Positions 1 to 8,751 of a stretch of DNA of 64,000 nt are shown piece by piece; position 1 is the first letter of the stretch; each line of letters begins with the position of its first letter. A model generated the notes under the pieces. The model worked only from the letters and a program-made list of their open reading frames with translations. It was not told the origin of the DNA and did not search any database. Position numbers and translations under genes: made by a program. This DNA comes from Brachybacterium sp. FME24 (GTDB lineage Bacteria; Actinomycetota; Actinomycetes; Actinomycetales; Dermabacteraceae): positions 21,344-85,343 of the forward strand of contig NZ_JABUXV010000019.1 in the NCBI RefSeq assembly GCF_014897705.1, in the 5' to 3' direction.

Positions 1-701
1 GCGCCGTCGACCTCGGCCGCCTGGTGCAGTTCGGGGTTCACGCCGGCCAGCGCGGCGAGGTAGATGATCGTGCTCCACCCCAGGGACTGCCAGACCCCGG
101 ACCACACGTAGAGGTGCCGGAACCAGGCCGGGTCCTGCATGAACTGGATCGGCTCGAACCCGATCAACCCGAGCAGATGGTTCAGCAGCCCGGTGTTGGG
201 GTCCAGGAAGGCGAACAGCATGCCGACGACCACGACGGTGGAGACGAAATGCGGAGCGTAGGTGAGGGTCTGGGTGAACCGCTTGAAGAACTTGCTCTTC
301 AGCTCGTTGAGCGCCAGCGCCAGCATGATCGGCAACGGGAAGAGGATCATCTGGTAGACGCTGAGCACCAGGGTGTTCTTCAGCAGACGCCAGAAGTAGA
401 ACGAGCCGAAGAAGCGCTCGAAGTTCTCGAACCCGCTCCACGGGCTGCCGGTGATCCCCTGGTTCGCGATGAAGTCCTTGAACGCGATCTGCACCCCGTA
501 CATCGGGACGTAGTTGAAGATCAGGAAGAAGATCAGGGCGGGGGCGGCGAGCAGGTACAGCTGCCAGCTCGCCGCCACACGCCGACGCATCCGACGCCTC
601 CGGGACGGAGGTGCGGCGGTCGGCAGTGTCCGGGTCCCGTCCGCGGCGGGACCGGTCGCGGCGCCGAGGGAGGAGCCGGCCGGCAGGGGCGCGGATGACA
701 T
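1..701 (-). CDS. LplB-type sugar ABC transporter permease, 3' end outside window
   Basis: Inner-membrane permease of a binding-protein-dependent carbohydrate importer. I translated it directly on the minus strand. An Arg-rich cytoplasmic N-terminus (about 40 residues) leads into a first membrane segment (LYLLAAPALIFFLIF), followed by the NYVPMYGVQIAFKDF motif typical of LplB/YtcP permeases for complex sugars and by further hydrophobic segments. The last visible residues (HQAAEVDGA) are the EAA-type loop that contacts the ATPase, so only the last membrane segments are missing. The ATG overlaps the stop of the upstream oxidoreductase gene (ATGA), so the two are translationally coupled. A second permease and a binding protein may follow beyond the left edge, which is inference. 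Family is firm, substrate unknown. Confidence 0.85.
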   Translation of the reverse strand, partial: MSSAPLPAGSSLGAATGPAADGTRTLPTAAPPSRRRRMRRRVAASWQLYLLAAPALIFFLIFNYVPMYGVQIAFKDFIANQGITGSPWSGFENFERFFGSFYFWRLLKNTLVLSVYQMILFPLPIMLALALNELKSKFFKRFTQTLTYAPHFVSTVVVVGMLFAFLDPNTGLLNHLLGLIGFEPIQFMQDPAWFRHLYVWSGVWQSLGWSTIIYLAALAGVNPELHQAAEVDG

Positions 702-1927
702 CAGGCAGCCGGTTCCGCGGCGCCGAAGACCTGTCGGCGCAGCTCCGCGATCTCCACCGGCATCCCGGTCCGGGCAGAGTCCTGGAGCGCCATCGCGCAC
801 AGCACCGCGTCGATGCCCTCGGCGAGGCCCGCCCGGGGGACCCGGTCCTCACCGGCGGCGAGATGCCAGAACAGATCGCCCAGGACCTCGTCGCCGCCGT
901 TGTGGCCGCTCGCACCCACCTGCAGCGTCTCGTGCTCCTGCGCATACTCGGAGCCGCCGATCGGGTCGGGGAACGACAGGTCGATGCTCCGAGCGCTGAG
1001 ATCGCCCTCCAGCAGGCCCTCGGTGCCGAAGATCCGCAGCCGACGGGTGGTGCGCGGCTGCGCCATGACGGAGGTGAAGGTGGCGAGTGTGCCGCGGGCG
1101 AACTCGAGGGTCGCGACCTGGCGGTCCGGGAGGCCCGACGGCGCGTAGGGGGAGTGCTGCGTGGTCGAGCGCAGGGCGTTCTTCGTCGCCTCGTCGCCGA
1201 AGTCGAGTTCGCCGGGTGCGGCGGCCGGGCGGAATCGCGGCAGCTGCTCGTCCTCGGGCCGGGGGCGGAACGCGAGCGCGGAGGCCATCGAATGGACCCG
1301 CACGGGATGGCTGTCCAGGACGTACCCGAGGACGTCGAGGTCGTGGCAGCACTTCTCGAGCATCCACCCTCCGGAATGCTCGACGTCCTGACGCCACCCC
1401 TGGTACTGCATCAGCGTCAGCCCGGTGCCGAGGTTCTCATCGGCCTGGACCGCGAGGATCTCCCCCAACCGGCCGGAGCGGACGATCTCCCGGACCCGCT
1501 CGTAGAAGGGCGTGTACCGCAGGACGAATCCCACCACGGTGCGGGAGGCCGGGCGAGCCTGCTCCCCGCTCCAGAGAGCGGAGAGCCCCTCCAGGGTGGT
1601 CGCGACGGGCTTCTCGAGCATCAGCGGAAGACCGCGCGACATCGCCTCGAGCGCGTAGGGCACGTGCTGGTCGTTCGGCGTGGCGATGACCACCGCGTCG
1701 AGGTCGCGTTCACGCACCATCTCCACGCCGTCGTCGTAGAACTCAGGCTGCGAGTCGAAGAGTCCGGCGAAGGCTTCCCGACGCTCGGGGTCCGGGTCGG
1801 CGATCGCCGCGAGGCTGACTGAATCAGTCATATCTGACGGGAGGTTACGGAAATAAGACGCTGCGCGCTGGCCGGAGCCGACGAGGCCAACCTTCACCGG
1901 TTTTAGCGCTATTTGGGCGTTGTTCAT
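701..1927 (-). CDS. Gfo/Idh/MocA family NAD(P)-dependent sugar oxidoreductase
   Basis: Predicted cytoplasmic dehydrogenase of 408 residues that oxidises or reduces a sugar or sugar derivative. The N-terminal Rossmann domain has VGLVGSGQRA at about residues 12-21, an acidic residue after the second strand (IADPDPERR), and the MLEKPVA motif near residue 106, the EKP signature of this family. The C-terminal half is the usual alpha/beta substrate domain, with a CCHDLDVLGY segment supplying the family's catalytic histidine region. It lies first in a minus-strand operon and overlaps the following LplB permease by four bases, so its substrate probably enters by that transporter. The nearest upstream ribosome-binding sequence is weak; ATG 1927 is the only start giving a complete N-terminus. 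Confidence 0.9.
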   Translation of the reverse strand: MNNAQIALKPVKVGLVGSGQRAASYFRNLPSDMTDSVSLAAIADPDPERREAFAGLFDSQPEFYDDGVEMVRERDLDAVVIATPNDQHVPYALEAMSRGLPLMLEKPVATTLEGLSALWSGEQARPASRTVVGFVLRYTPFYERVREIVRSGRLGEILAVQADENLGTGLTLMQYQGWRQDVEHSGGWMLEKCCHDLDVLGYVLDSHPVRVHSMASALAFRPRPEDEQLPRFRPAAAPGELDFGDEATKNALRSTTQHSPYAPSGLPDRQVATLEFARGTLATFTSVMAQPRTTRRLRIFGTEGLLEGDLSARSIDLSFPDPIGGSEYAQEHETLQVGASGHNGGDEVLGDLFWHLAAGEDRVPRAGLAEGIDAVLCAMALQDSARTGMPVEIAELRRQVFGAAEPAA

Positions 1928-2343
1928 GGCCTGGACACCTAAGCTTCGGCGCGCACGTCGCGCCGCTCGGAGGGGGATTCGCGTGGTTACGTAAGGACGT
2001 AGTCAGAACGTAGAGCGCGCTTGTGACCCATGTCAACCCCGTCTGCCGAATCGTCATCGGCCTGCTCCAGGCCACGCAGACGAGGGCTCCCGTCAGGCAC
2101 CGGAGGATTCCTCGTCGCCCACCGCGCGTCTCGCCGTGCAGCGCACGTCCGGACGCCGGCCCGCACGACGGCCCCACCGCACGCAGCAGGGCGCCCACTC
2201 TGCGGCGGGCTCCCTGCTGCGGTCCGCAAGTTTCGCTGGCCACTACGGTCACGGGTAGGGAACAGCCCCACCCGCTGCTCTCCACCCGCTGCTGCCACTC
2301 GCCGCCGGCCCCGTAGCCCTCAACCACCGAGCCCTGATGGTCA
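1928..2343. other. Intergenic region upstream of the Gfo/Idh gene
   Basis: About 415 bases with no convincing gene; open frames here are short, overlap each other and show no recognisable domain. It should contain the promoter of the minus-strand oxidoreductase-permease operon. The only site I can point to is the 8-bp palindrome TTACGTAA at 1987-1994, about 60 bases before the start codon, which resembles half of the putative LacI operator at 5715-5733. Confidence 0.5.
1987..1994. promoter_or_regulatory. Possible LacI-family operator, TTACGTAA
   Basis: Perfect 8-bp palindrome centred on CpG, as is common for LacI-family half-site junctions. The same GTTACGTA core occurs within the larger palindrome upstream of the binding-protein gene (5725-5732). 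It lies about 60 bases upstream of the Gfo/Idh gene. Co-regulation of both operons by the LacI protein encoded at 5866 is inference. Confidence 0.35.
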
Positions 2344-2381
2344 TGCGCGCCCGACTTCCCTGGAGGGAAGTCGGGCGCGCA
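2344..2381. terminator. 17-bp perfect hairpin after the permease operon (repeat element copy A)
   Basis: Arms 2344-2360 and 2365-2381 are exactly complementary around a TGGA loop, 16 bases after the stop of the MalG-type permease, so it can end that transcript although no U-tract follows. The right arm and its flank match the right half of the palindrome at 8644-8697 at 22 of 24 positions, so this is one copy of a dispersed palindromic repeat. Confidence 0.75.
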
Positions 2382-2397
2382 ATACCGTAGGCCGTTC

Positions 2398-3300
2398 TCA
2401 GCCCTTGACCGCGCCCTCGGAAAGGCCGGAGATGAAGTGGCGCTGGTTCAGCAGGAACACCAGCAGCACCGGGATGGTGACGATGATCGTCGCCGCCATC
2501 AGCGGGGCGTATTGGATGTTGCCGGTCTGGCTGAAGCGCGTCAGGGCGAGCTGCACAGTCTGGCTCTGCGGTGAGGAGGACACCACCAGCGGCCACAGCA
2601 GGTCGTCCCACACACCCGTGAAGGAGAAGATCGCGACCACGGCGATGATCGGCTTCGACAGCGGCATGTAGATGCTCCAGAACAGGCGGAACTCGCTGGC
2701 ACCGTCGATACGGGCGGCCTCGGCGAGATCGGGGTTCATGGACTTGTAGAACTGGCGGACCAGGAAGATGCTCATCGTGCCGACCAGGTAGGGGATCGCG
2801 ATGCCACCCAGGGTGTCGACCAGTCCGCTGCCGCCGCGTCCCAGGGCGTCATTGCCTCCGGCGAACGGAAAGTTGGAGACCATGAGGAACAGCGGAATCA
2901 GCGTCACGGCAACCGGGATCGCCGCGGTGGCGATCAGCACGTAGAAGATGAGATTGCTGCCCCGGAACGGCAGGTGGGCGAACGCATACCCGGCGGAGAC
3001 CGTGATGAAGCAGTTCGTGGCCACGGCCACCAGCGCGACGATCGTCGAGTTCAGGAACGCCCGGCCCAGGTTGCCCACGGTCAGCGCGGTGACGAAGTTG
3101 TCCCAGGTGGGGTTGGCCGGCCAGAGGGTGACGTCACGGAACGCCGACTCGGCCGGGGTGAATGCCAGGCTCACCATCCAGACGAACGGGAACAGCACCA
3201 GGAGCGTCACGACCGTCAGCAGAACGATGTTGACGATCTGTGCCTTCCGGGTCCGGGTCATTCTCGACCTGCGCGTGGGCCCCCTCGTGATGGCGCTCAT
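2398..3300 (-). CDS. MalG-type carbohydrate ABC transporter permease
   Basis: Inner-membrane permease (300 residues) of a CUT1-family sugar importer. After a basic N-terminus it has six predicted membrane segments, starting with VLLTVVTLLVLFPFVWMVSLAF near residue 30. The conserved EAA loop reads EAARIDGASEFRLFWSIYMPLSKP at about residues 200-223, where the ATPase docks. The C-terminus ends with the common ...QRHFISGLSEGAVKG tail of MalG homologues. The ATG at 3300 overlaps the stop of the upstream MalF-type gene by four bases; longer frames extending past that point run into the neighbour and are not credible. It is the last gene of the binding protein-MalF-MalG operon. No ATPase gene is present here, so a shared MsiK-like ATPase elsewhere is likely (inference from other actinobacteria). 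Confidence 0.93.
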   Translation of the reverse strand: MSAITRGPTRRSRMTRTRKAQIVNIVLLTVVTLLVLFPFVWMVSLAFTPAESAFRDVTLWPANPTWDNFVTALTVGNLGRAFLNSTIVALVAVATNCFITVSAGYAFAHLPFRGSNLIFYVLIATAAIPVAVTLIPLFLMVSNFPFAGGNDALGRGGSGLVDTLGGIAIPYLVGTMSIFLVRQFYKSMNPDLAEAARIDGASEFRLFWSIYMPLSKPIIAVVAIFSFTGVWDDLLWPLVVSSSPQSQTVQLALTRFSQTGNIQYAPLMAATIIVTIPVLLVFLLNQRHFISGLSEGAVKG

Positions 3301-4265
3301 CGTTCCCTCCCTGCCCGCAAGGCGATCAGCGTGAGGCCCGCGATGAACGCGAACAGCACGAACGCCATGGCGGACGCCGAACCCATGCGGCTGTAGTCGA
3401 AGGCTTCGGTGTAGATCAGGTAGTTCACGGTCGTGGTCGAATTCAGGGGGCCACCTGAGGTGAGCACGAAGATCTCGGCGAAGCTCTGGGACAGATAGAT
3501 GATGTCCATCGCGACGACGTAGATCAGCATCGGTCGGAGGCCGGGCAGCGTCACGTGGCGGAACTGGTGCCAGCGGGTGGCGCCGTCGATGCTCGCCTGC
3601 TCGTAGAGATCTTTCGGAATGGTCTGCAGGCCTGCGAGCAGCAGCACCATGTTCGAGCCCAGCGCCTTCCAGACCCGCATCACCGAGACCCCGTTGAGGG
3701 CGGAATCCGGATCGTTCAGCCAGCGCTGCGGGCCCAGATCGACCAGAGCCAGCAGTTCGTTGAACAAGCCGTTCTGGGAGTACATCCACAGCCAGATCAT
3801 GCTGACCGCCGTCAACGAGACGATGTGCGGGATGTACAGGGCGGAGCGGAAGATCCCGACCCCACGGAACGGCCGGTTCGCGAGAATCGCCAGGAGCAGT
3901 GCGATGGCGACGGTGACCGGGAGGACTTGCAGCGTGTAGCGCGCGGTGATCCAGAGGGCGTTGAGGAAGTCGGCATCGCCCAGCAGCGCGACATAGTTCT
4001 CGAGTCCGACGAACGTCGGTGCACCGCGCTGCAGCGGGCTGTACCGGGTGAAGCTCAGGGCGAAGCCGTAGGCCACGGGGAGGAGCTGGAAGATCACGAC
4101 GTACAGCACCGCAGGGGCCACGAAGATCATCCCGGCGCGGGCTCTTGCGGAATGCAGGGGTCGCCGTCGGTGCTTTACCGAGGCAACCGAAGAGGCGCGG
4201 TTATCCGACGTGTGCTCCGGCGGCTCCGATCCCCGAGGGATGGTTGCGCTGGACACGGGGCTCAC
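3297..4265 (-). CDS. MalF-type carbohydrate ABC transporter permease
   Basis: Inner-membrane permease of about 322 residues, partner of the MalG-type protein that follows. It has an N-terminal cytoplasmic stretch, a first membrane segment AGMIFVAPAVLYVVIFQLLPVAYG and five more. The EAA loop reads YEQASIDGATRWHQFRHVTLPGLRP near residues 225-248. Start: GTG 4265 overlaps the stop of the binding-protein gene (GTGA); GTG 4256 is in frame and equally possible, and an ATG lies immediately before the first membrane segment. The residues between 4265 and that ATG show little conservation, so the N-terminus is uncertain by up to about 45 residues. Function in sugar import is firm, the sugar is unknown. 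Confidence 0.88.
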   Translation of the reverse strand: MSPVSSATIPRGSEPPEHTSDNRASSVASVKHRRRPLHSARARAGMIFVAPAVLYVVIFQLLPVAYGFALSFTRYSPLQRGAPTFVGLENYVALLGDADFLNALWITARYTLQVLPVTVAIALLLAILANRPFRGVGIFRSALYIPHIVSLTAVSMIWLWMYSQNGLFNELLALVDLGPQRWLNDPDSALNGVSVMRVWKALGSNMVLLLAGLQTIPKDLYEQASIDGATRWHQFRHVTLPGLRPMLIYVVAMDIIYLSQSFAEIFVLTSGGPLNSTTTVNYLIYTEAFDYSRMGSASAMAFVLFAFIAGLTLIALRAGRER

Positions 4266-5578
4266 CCGTTCTCGGCGATGATCTGTTCGACCTCGGCAGC
4301 CGCTTGGTCCAGTGCCTCCTGCGGGCTGACCTGAGCGTTCAGCGCCTGTTCGAGGTACTGAGCCAGCGTGTCGCGCATCCGCGTCCATCCCGGGACGTTC
4401 GGGTTGGAACGGAAGGCGGCAGAGTTCTCCACTGCGGTCGCGATCGACGGATTGTTCTGCACGTACTCGCTCTCAATCGCCGATTCGCGCACCGGCACGT
4501 GGCCGACATCCTCCGCGTAGCGGTTGTTCATGTCAGCTTCGCCGATGAGCGTGATGAACTCCCAGGCGGCGTCCTTGCGGGCGCTGTCGGGGTTGATCAT
4601 CAGGCTGGTCGCGGCGCCCCCGAAGGCCGCCGGCTCCTTGCCTTCGAACGACAGGACATCCATGAACCGCAGATCCATCTCCGGTGCCGCCGCGAGGATC
4701 TGCTGGAAGGTCGACGGGTCGGCGAACAGCATCGAGGTGTCCTCGGTGACCAGTGGAGATTGCGCCGGTGGGAGCCCGTTCCAGGTGCCGCCGAGCCCAT
4801 TGTCGACCGGGGCATCGCCCTGGTAGAGGCTTACGTACCACTCGAGCGCGGTCACGCCCTCCGGAGAGTTGAACAAGACCGACGAGCTGTCTTCGCTGAG
4901 CATCTCGCCGCCGTTGGCCCAGAGCATCGTGGTGAAGGCCTGTTGCATCGAGGCTGGCTCCGCGCCGAAGACGACGCCGGCCCGGGTGAGCTGGTCACCG
5001 TCACGGACGGCGAGTGCATCGGCTGCCTCCTTGAGGGCCTCGAATGTGGTCACAGGTGCGTCGGGGTCCAGCCCGACTTCCTCGAAGTGCGCGGCGTTGT
5101 ACCCGATCTGTCGCCCGGTGCTGGCAATGGGGAAGGCGTAGGAGACGCCGTCGACCACCCCGGAATCGAGGGCGGTCTGAAAGTCTGCGATGTCCGAGTC
5201 CTCGAGCTGGTCGAGGTAACTGTCCAGAGGCTCCAGTCGTCCGAAGGCAACGAGGTCGGCGACCGCAGCCGGGCCGTGTCCAAGGACGTCGGGGCCGGTC
5301 CCCGAGGAGAACCCGGCATTGAGGCGGGTGGACATGTCGGGCCAGTCGATGAAGGTCGCTGCCGCCCCGCGGCCGGTCGCCTCTGTGAAGGCGGGGATGA
5401 GGACATCGTTGAGGAAGGTCTGCTCGGCGGGATTGGTACCGGGGAACCAGACGACGAGGTCCCCCTCGGGATCACCACCACTCTCCGAGGAGCCGTCGCC
5501 GCAGGCGGACAGGAGCATCGGGGCACCGAGCAGCGCTGCCGATGCCTTCAGTGCGGTACGTCTACGAGGGTGGTCCAT
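4262..5578 (-). CDS. Sugar-binding lipoprotein of the ABC importer
   Basis: Extracellular solute-binding protein (438 residues, CUT1 family, bacterial SBP type 1). The N-terminus has twin arginines (HPRRRTALKAS), a hydrophobic core and the lipobox LSAC with Cys near residue 26, so the mature protein is a lipid-anchored receptor at the membrane surface; the RR pair may direct Tat export. The mature part has the family's VVWFPG beta strand and a LPPAQSPLVTEDTSMLFADPS region like the G.A.M motif that lines the binding cleft. The ATG at 5578 has a good ribosome-binding site (GAGG, 7 bases upstream). It is first in the three-gene operon and its promoter region contains the palindrome at 5715-5733. 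The ligand cannot be read from sequence. Confidence 0.93.
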   Translation of the reverse strand: MDHPRRRTALKASAALLGAPMLLSACGDGSSESGGDPEGDLVVWFPGTNPAEQTFLNDVLIPAFTEATGRGAAATFIDWPDMSTRLNAGFSSGTGPDVLGHGPAAVADLVAFGRLEPLDSYLDQLEDSDIADFQTALDSGVVDGVSYAFPIASTGRQIGYNAAHFEEVGLDPDAPVTTFEALKEAADALAVRDGDQLTRAGVVFGAEPASMQQAFTTMLWANGGEMLSEDSSSVLFNSPEGVTALEWYVSLYQGDAPVDNGLGGTWNGLPPAQSPLVTEDTSMLFADPSTFQQILAAAPEMDLRFMDVLSFEGKEPAAFGGAATSLMINPDSARKDAAWEFITLIGEADMNNRYAEDVGHVPVRESAIESEYVQNNPSIATAVENSAAFRSNPNVPGWTRMRDTLAQYLEQALNAQVSPQEALDQAAAEVEQIIAENG

Positions 5579-5714
5579 GGTGAATCCTCATTTCGATGTC
5601 GACCGTGGGGCGCGGGGCCGCTGAACTGCGGAGACCGCCTGTGCGGACCGGGCGTGGATGCTGCGCTCCAGGAAAATGCTCCCGGGCCGGCGAACCGACG
5701 GTGGTCCACGAGTA

Positions 5715-5733
5715 ATACGTACCTGTTACGTAT
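5715..5733. promoter_or_regulatory. Palindromic operator candidate between the importer and lacI-family genes
   Basis: Perfect inverted repeat ATACGTA-CCTGT-TACGTAT in the 287-base divergent region between the binding-protein gene (minus) and the LacI-family gene (plus). LacI-family regulators usually bind such palindromes next to their target operon. A TTACGTA core also occurs upstream of the Gfo/Idh gene at 1987. Confidence 0.6.
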
Positions 5734-5865
5734 CAGGATGTGACCGGGAGCATAGGGCGGTCTCGGGGGCGGGTCAAGAGGTGGACCGGTGACGGCAAGG
5801 CTTGAACCTGGCGGACGATTCCTCTACGGTCTCCTCAACTCACTTATACGAAACAGGAGTGATCC

Positions 5866-6870
5866 ATGCGAGTGCGTCAACGGGATATCGCGCAGGCTGC
5901 AGGGGTGTCGCAGGCATCGGTGTCGCTCGTGGTCAGCGGCCGCGCCTCCGAGGGAGGCATCTCCCCGAGCACCCAGGATCGGATCCGTACTGCCATGGAG
6001 GAGCTCGGCTACCGGCCCGATCCGGTCGCGCGCTCCCTGCGGGGCGGCCGCAGCGGGCTGGTCGGCGTCTTCACCTACGAGCCCGTGTTTCCCGCCCGGC
6101 CCGATGAGTACTTCCACGAGTTCCTCGTCGGTATCGAGATGGCAGCCGCCGATCGCGGGCAGGACCTGGTGCTGTTCTCCTCCACTCAGCAGGCCGACGG
6201 TCGGCGCAGCATCTACGCCGGCGGATCCAGCCGGCTCCAGCACGCCGACGGATCGGTCATCCTCGGCATGCACCGCGACGACGACGAGCTCGCCCGGCTC
6301 GCGAAGGACGAGTACCCCTTCGTCAGCGTCGGCCGCTACGACCCGGTGCCCGAAGCCGCCTGGGTGGAGGTCGACTATGACGGCGCCGTGCGCGCGATCA
6401 TCGAAGACTTCCACCGCGCCGGCCACCGCGCCATCGCCTACGTCGCCGGGGATAACGCGCGCCTTCCGTCCCTGGCTCGTCGACATGCCTTCGCGGCCTC
6501 GACCCGCGGCGACACCACACAGATCCTCACCGAGACCGAGTTCGACGAGAACACCCTGGGCACCTGGCGGGACAGCGGTATCACCGCGGTCATCGCCGAG
6601 AACCCCGACATCGCCGAGAAGGTCGAACGCGCGGCCGCCCGCGCCGGGCTGCGTGTGCCGGATGACTTCTCCGCCGCCTGCCTCGACACGCCCCTGCGCA
6701 GTGGCCGCTCGGCGAGCTGGTCGCATCTGCTTATCCCCAAGCGGGAGGTCGGTATCCGCAGCGTCAATCTCCTCGCCGCGATCCTCGACGGCAAGCTTCC
6801 CCGTGGGCACCACGACTCCGTGCAGTGCGCGTCCCACCACCTCGGCACCATTGCCGCCGAGCGCGTCTGA
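5866..6870 (+). CDS. LacI-family transcriptional regulator
   Basis: DNA-binding repressor of 334 residues. Residues 1-55 form the LacI helix-turn-helix and hinge (RQRDIAQAAGVSQASVSLVVSG, then YRPDPVARSLRGGRSGLVG), and residues 60-334 are the periplasmic-binding-protein-like effector domain. The ATG has a clear ribosome-binding site (ACAGGAG, 6 bases upstream). It is divergent from the sugar ABC importer and followed 52 bases later by the FAD oxidoreductase, so it most likely controls both in response to the imported sugar or its metabolite. Putative operators are the palindrome at 5715-5733 and the related site at 1987. Its own upstream region also has TTATACGAAA, a weak match. Confidence 0.92.
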   Translation: MRVRQRDIAQAAGVSQASVSLVVSGRASEGGISPSTQDRIRTAMEELGYRPDPVARSLRGGRSGLVGVFTYEPVFPARPDEYFHEFLVGIEMAAADRGQDLVLFSSTQQADGRRSIYAGGSSRLQHADGSVILGMHRDDDELARLAKDEYPFVSVGRYDPVPEAAWVEVDYDGAVRAIIEDFHRAGHRAIAYVAGDNARLPSLARRHAFAASTRGDTTQILTETEFDENTLGTWRDSGITAVIAENPDIAEKVERAAARAGLRVPDDFSAACLDTPLRSGRSASWSHLLIPKREVGIRSVNLLAAILDGKLPRGHHDSVQCASHHLGTIAAERV

Positions 6871-6922
6871 GAGATACCCCGATGCCCCGCCCGTCACCCA
6901 CTCCCAGCGACAGGACGTCACG

Positions 6923-8599
6923 ATGACCGCCTCCCCAGAGACAGCCCCGACTGCGCCTCAGGCCCCCGCGCGTGAACTGACCGCCGACCTGGTCGTGATC
7001 GGGGGTGGCCTCGGCGGCGTCGCGGCCGCACTCACGGCCGCCCGGCTCGGCCGTCGCGTGATCCTCACCGAAGCTGATCCGTGGCTCGGAGGGCAGCTCA
7101 CCGTGCAGGCCGTCCCACCGGATGAATCGGCGTGGGTCGAATCGCACCCGAACTCCGCCAGTTACGCGGAGTTCCGTGAGGCTGTCCGTACGCACTACCG
7201 CGAGCACTTCCCCCTGACGGCGGAGGCTGCGGCCGCTCCGCTGCTGAACCCCGGCGCGGGATTCGTGTCCCTGCTGTGCCACGAGCCGCGCATCGGCGCC
7301 CTCGTCCTGGAGCAGATGCTCTCCCCGCTGCTGTCCAGTGGGCAGATCCAGTGGCTGCGCGAGCACGAACCGATCGGGGTGGACCGCGAAGGGGACCGGA
7401 TCACCGCCGTCACCGTGCGTGACCTGCGCTCCGGCACGAAGACGGTGCTGCACGCCCCGCTCGTGGTCGATGCCACCGAGCTCGGGGACCTGCTCGAACT
7501 CGGCGGGCTGGACCACGTGATCGGCGCCGAGGCCCGGCGCGACCACGGAGAGCTGCACGCCCCCGATGACGCCGACGAACTGGACCAGCAGGCGGTCACC
7601 TGGTGCTGCGCCCTCCAATGGGCTCCGGGCCACGGTGACCTCGTGCCCAAGCCCACTCTGTACGACCGGTTCGCGACCGTCGTGCCCGACTTCTGGCCCG
7701 GCCCGCAGCTCTCCTTCGACGACGTCCACCCGATCACCCTCGAAGTGCGTAACCGGCCCGTGTTCGAGGGCGACCCCTCTGAGCAGGAGGTGATCGAAGG
7801 TGCTCGGGACATGTGGCACTACCGCCGCGTGCGCTCGCGCGCCCTCCTCGAGCCCGGCACCCCGGGCGGCGAGATCACCCTGGTCAACTGGCCTCAGGTC
7901 GACTATTGGGATCTGCCGCTGATCGGCGTGGGGCCGGAGGCACGAGCTCGCGCCGAGGAGGAGGCGCGCCAGCTGACGCTCTCCTTCGTCCACTGGTTGC
8001 AGACGCAGGCGCCACGCAGCGAAGGCGGCACAGGCTACCCGGAGCTGCGGCTGCACGGCGACGCGATGGGCACCGCCGACGGTCTCGCCCGACAGCCCTA
8101 CATTCGCGAATCCCGGCGCATCCGGGCACGCTTCACGATCACCGAGGAGCACATCGGCCGAGAGATGCGCGGCGAGTTCGCCGGGTCCGCAGAATTCGCC
8201 GACTCGGTCGGGACCGGGCACTACCGGATCGACCTGCACCCCTCGACCGCCGGCCGCAACTACGTCGACATCGACTGCTTCCCGTTCCAGATCCCGCTGG
8301 GCGCGCTGATTCCGCTGGACGTCGCGAACCTGCTGCCCGCAAACAAGAACATCGGCACCACCCACATCACCAACGGGGCCTACCGACTGCATCCCGTGGA
8401 ATGGTCGATCGGGGAGGCAGTGGGAGCTCTGGCGGAGGTCTGCCACCGCCACGACCTCGACCCGGCCGCCGTGCATGCCGACGCCGAGTTGACCGGCGAG
8501 CTGCAAGCGGTGCTGCGCGATGAGCTCGGGGTGCGCCTCGAGTGGCCCGAGGTGATCCGTCGGCGCCTGCCCGAATCAGAGGCTCTGCGCGACCGCTGA
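6923..8599 (+). CDS. FAD-dependent oxidoreductase (FAD_oxidored family)
   Basis: Flavoprotein of 558 residues. The dinucleotide-binding motif VVIGGGLGGVAAALTAARLG begins near residue 24 and is followed by an acidic residue ending the second strand (ILTEADPW), then LGGQLTVQAVPPDE, which resembles the FAD-contact segment of the PF12831 family. The C-terminal VANLLPANKNIGTTHITNGAYRLHPVEWSIGEAVGALA closes the FAD site in this family. Members are often linked to carbohydrate-use loci, but the reaction is usually unproven. It is co-directional with the LacI-family gene 52 bases upstream and has an AGGA ribosome-binding site before ATG 6923. Substrate unknown; oxidation of a sugar-derived compound is inference from context. 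Confidence 0.85.
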   Translation: MTASPETAPTAPQAPARELTADLVVIGGGLGGVAAALTAARLGRRVILTEADPWLGGQLTVQAVPPDESAWVESHPNSASYAEFREAVRTHYREHFPLTAEAAAAPLLNPGAGFVSLLCHEPRIGALVLEQMLSPLLSSGQIQWLREHEPIGVDREGDRITAVTVRDLRSGTKTVLHAPLVVDATELGDLLELGGLDHVIGAEARRDHGELHAPDDADELDQQAVTWCCALQWAPGHGDLVPKPTLYDRFATVVPDFWPGPQLSFDDVHPITLEVRNRPVFEGDPSEQEVIEGARDMWHYRRVRSRALLEPGTPGGEITLVNWPQVDYWDLPLIGVGPEARARAEEEARQLTLSFVHWLQTQAPRSEGGTGYPELRLHGDAMGTADGLARQPYIRESRRIRARFTITEEHIGREMRGEFAGSAEFADSVGTGHYRIDLHPSTAGRNYVDIDCFPFQIPLGALIPLDVANLLPANKNIGTTHITNGAYRLHPVEWSIGEAVGALAEVCHRHDLDPAAVHADAELTGELQAVLRDELGVRLEWPEVIRRRLPESEALRDR

Positions 8600-8643
8600 G
8601 GGCAGAGTGCATCGAGTTCCGACGCCTCTCTCGATGAGTACCT

Positions 8644-8697
8644 GACGGTATTGTGCGCTCCACTTCCCGCAGTGGAAGTCGGGCGCACAATACCGTC
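8644..8697. repeat. Palindromic repeat between convergent genes (copy B), bidirectional terminator
   Basis: Arms 8644-8667 and 8674-8697 pair at 22 of 24 positions around a six-base loop. The right arm is 22/24 identical to 2365-2388, so the element occurs twice in the window, both times just after operon ends. Here it sits between the convergent FAD oxidoreductase and NADH dehydrogenase genes and can serve as terminator for both. Confidence 0.75.
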
Positions 8698-8751
8698 TTG
8701 TCACGGAGTGGGGGCCGCGCTTGGGCCCGGCCAGGGCGCCGGGCCCGGGGG

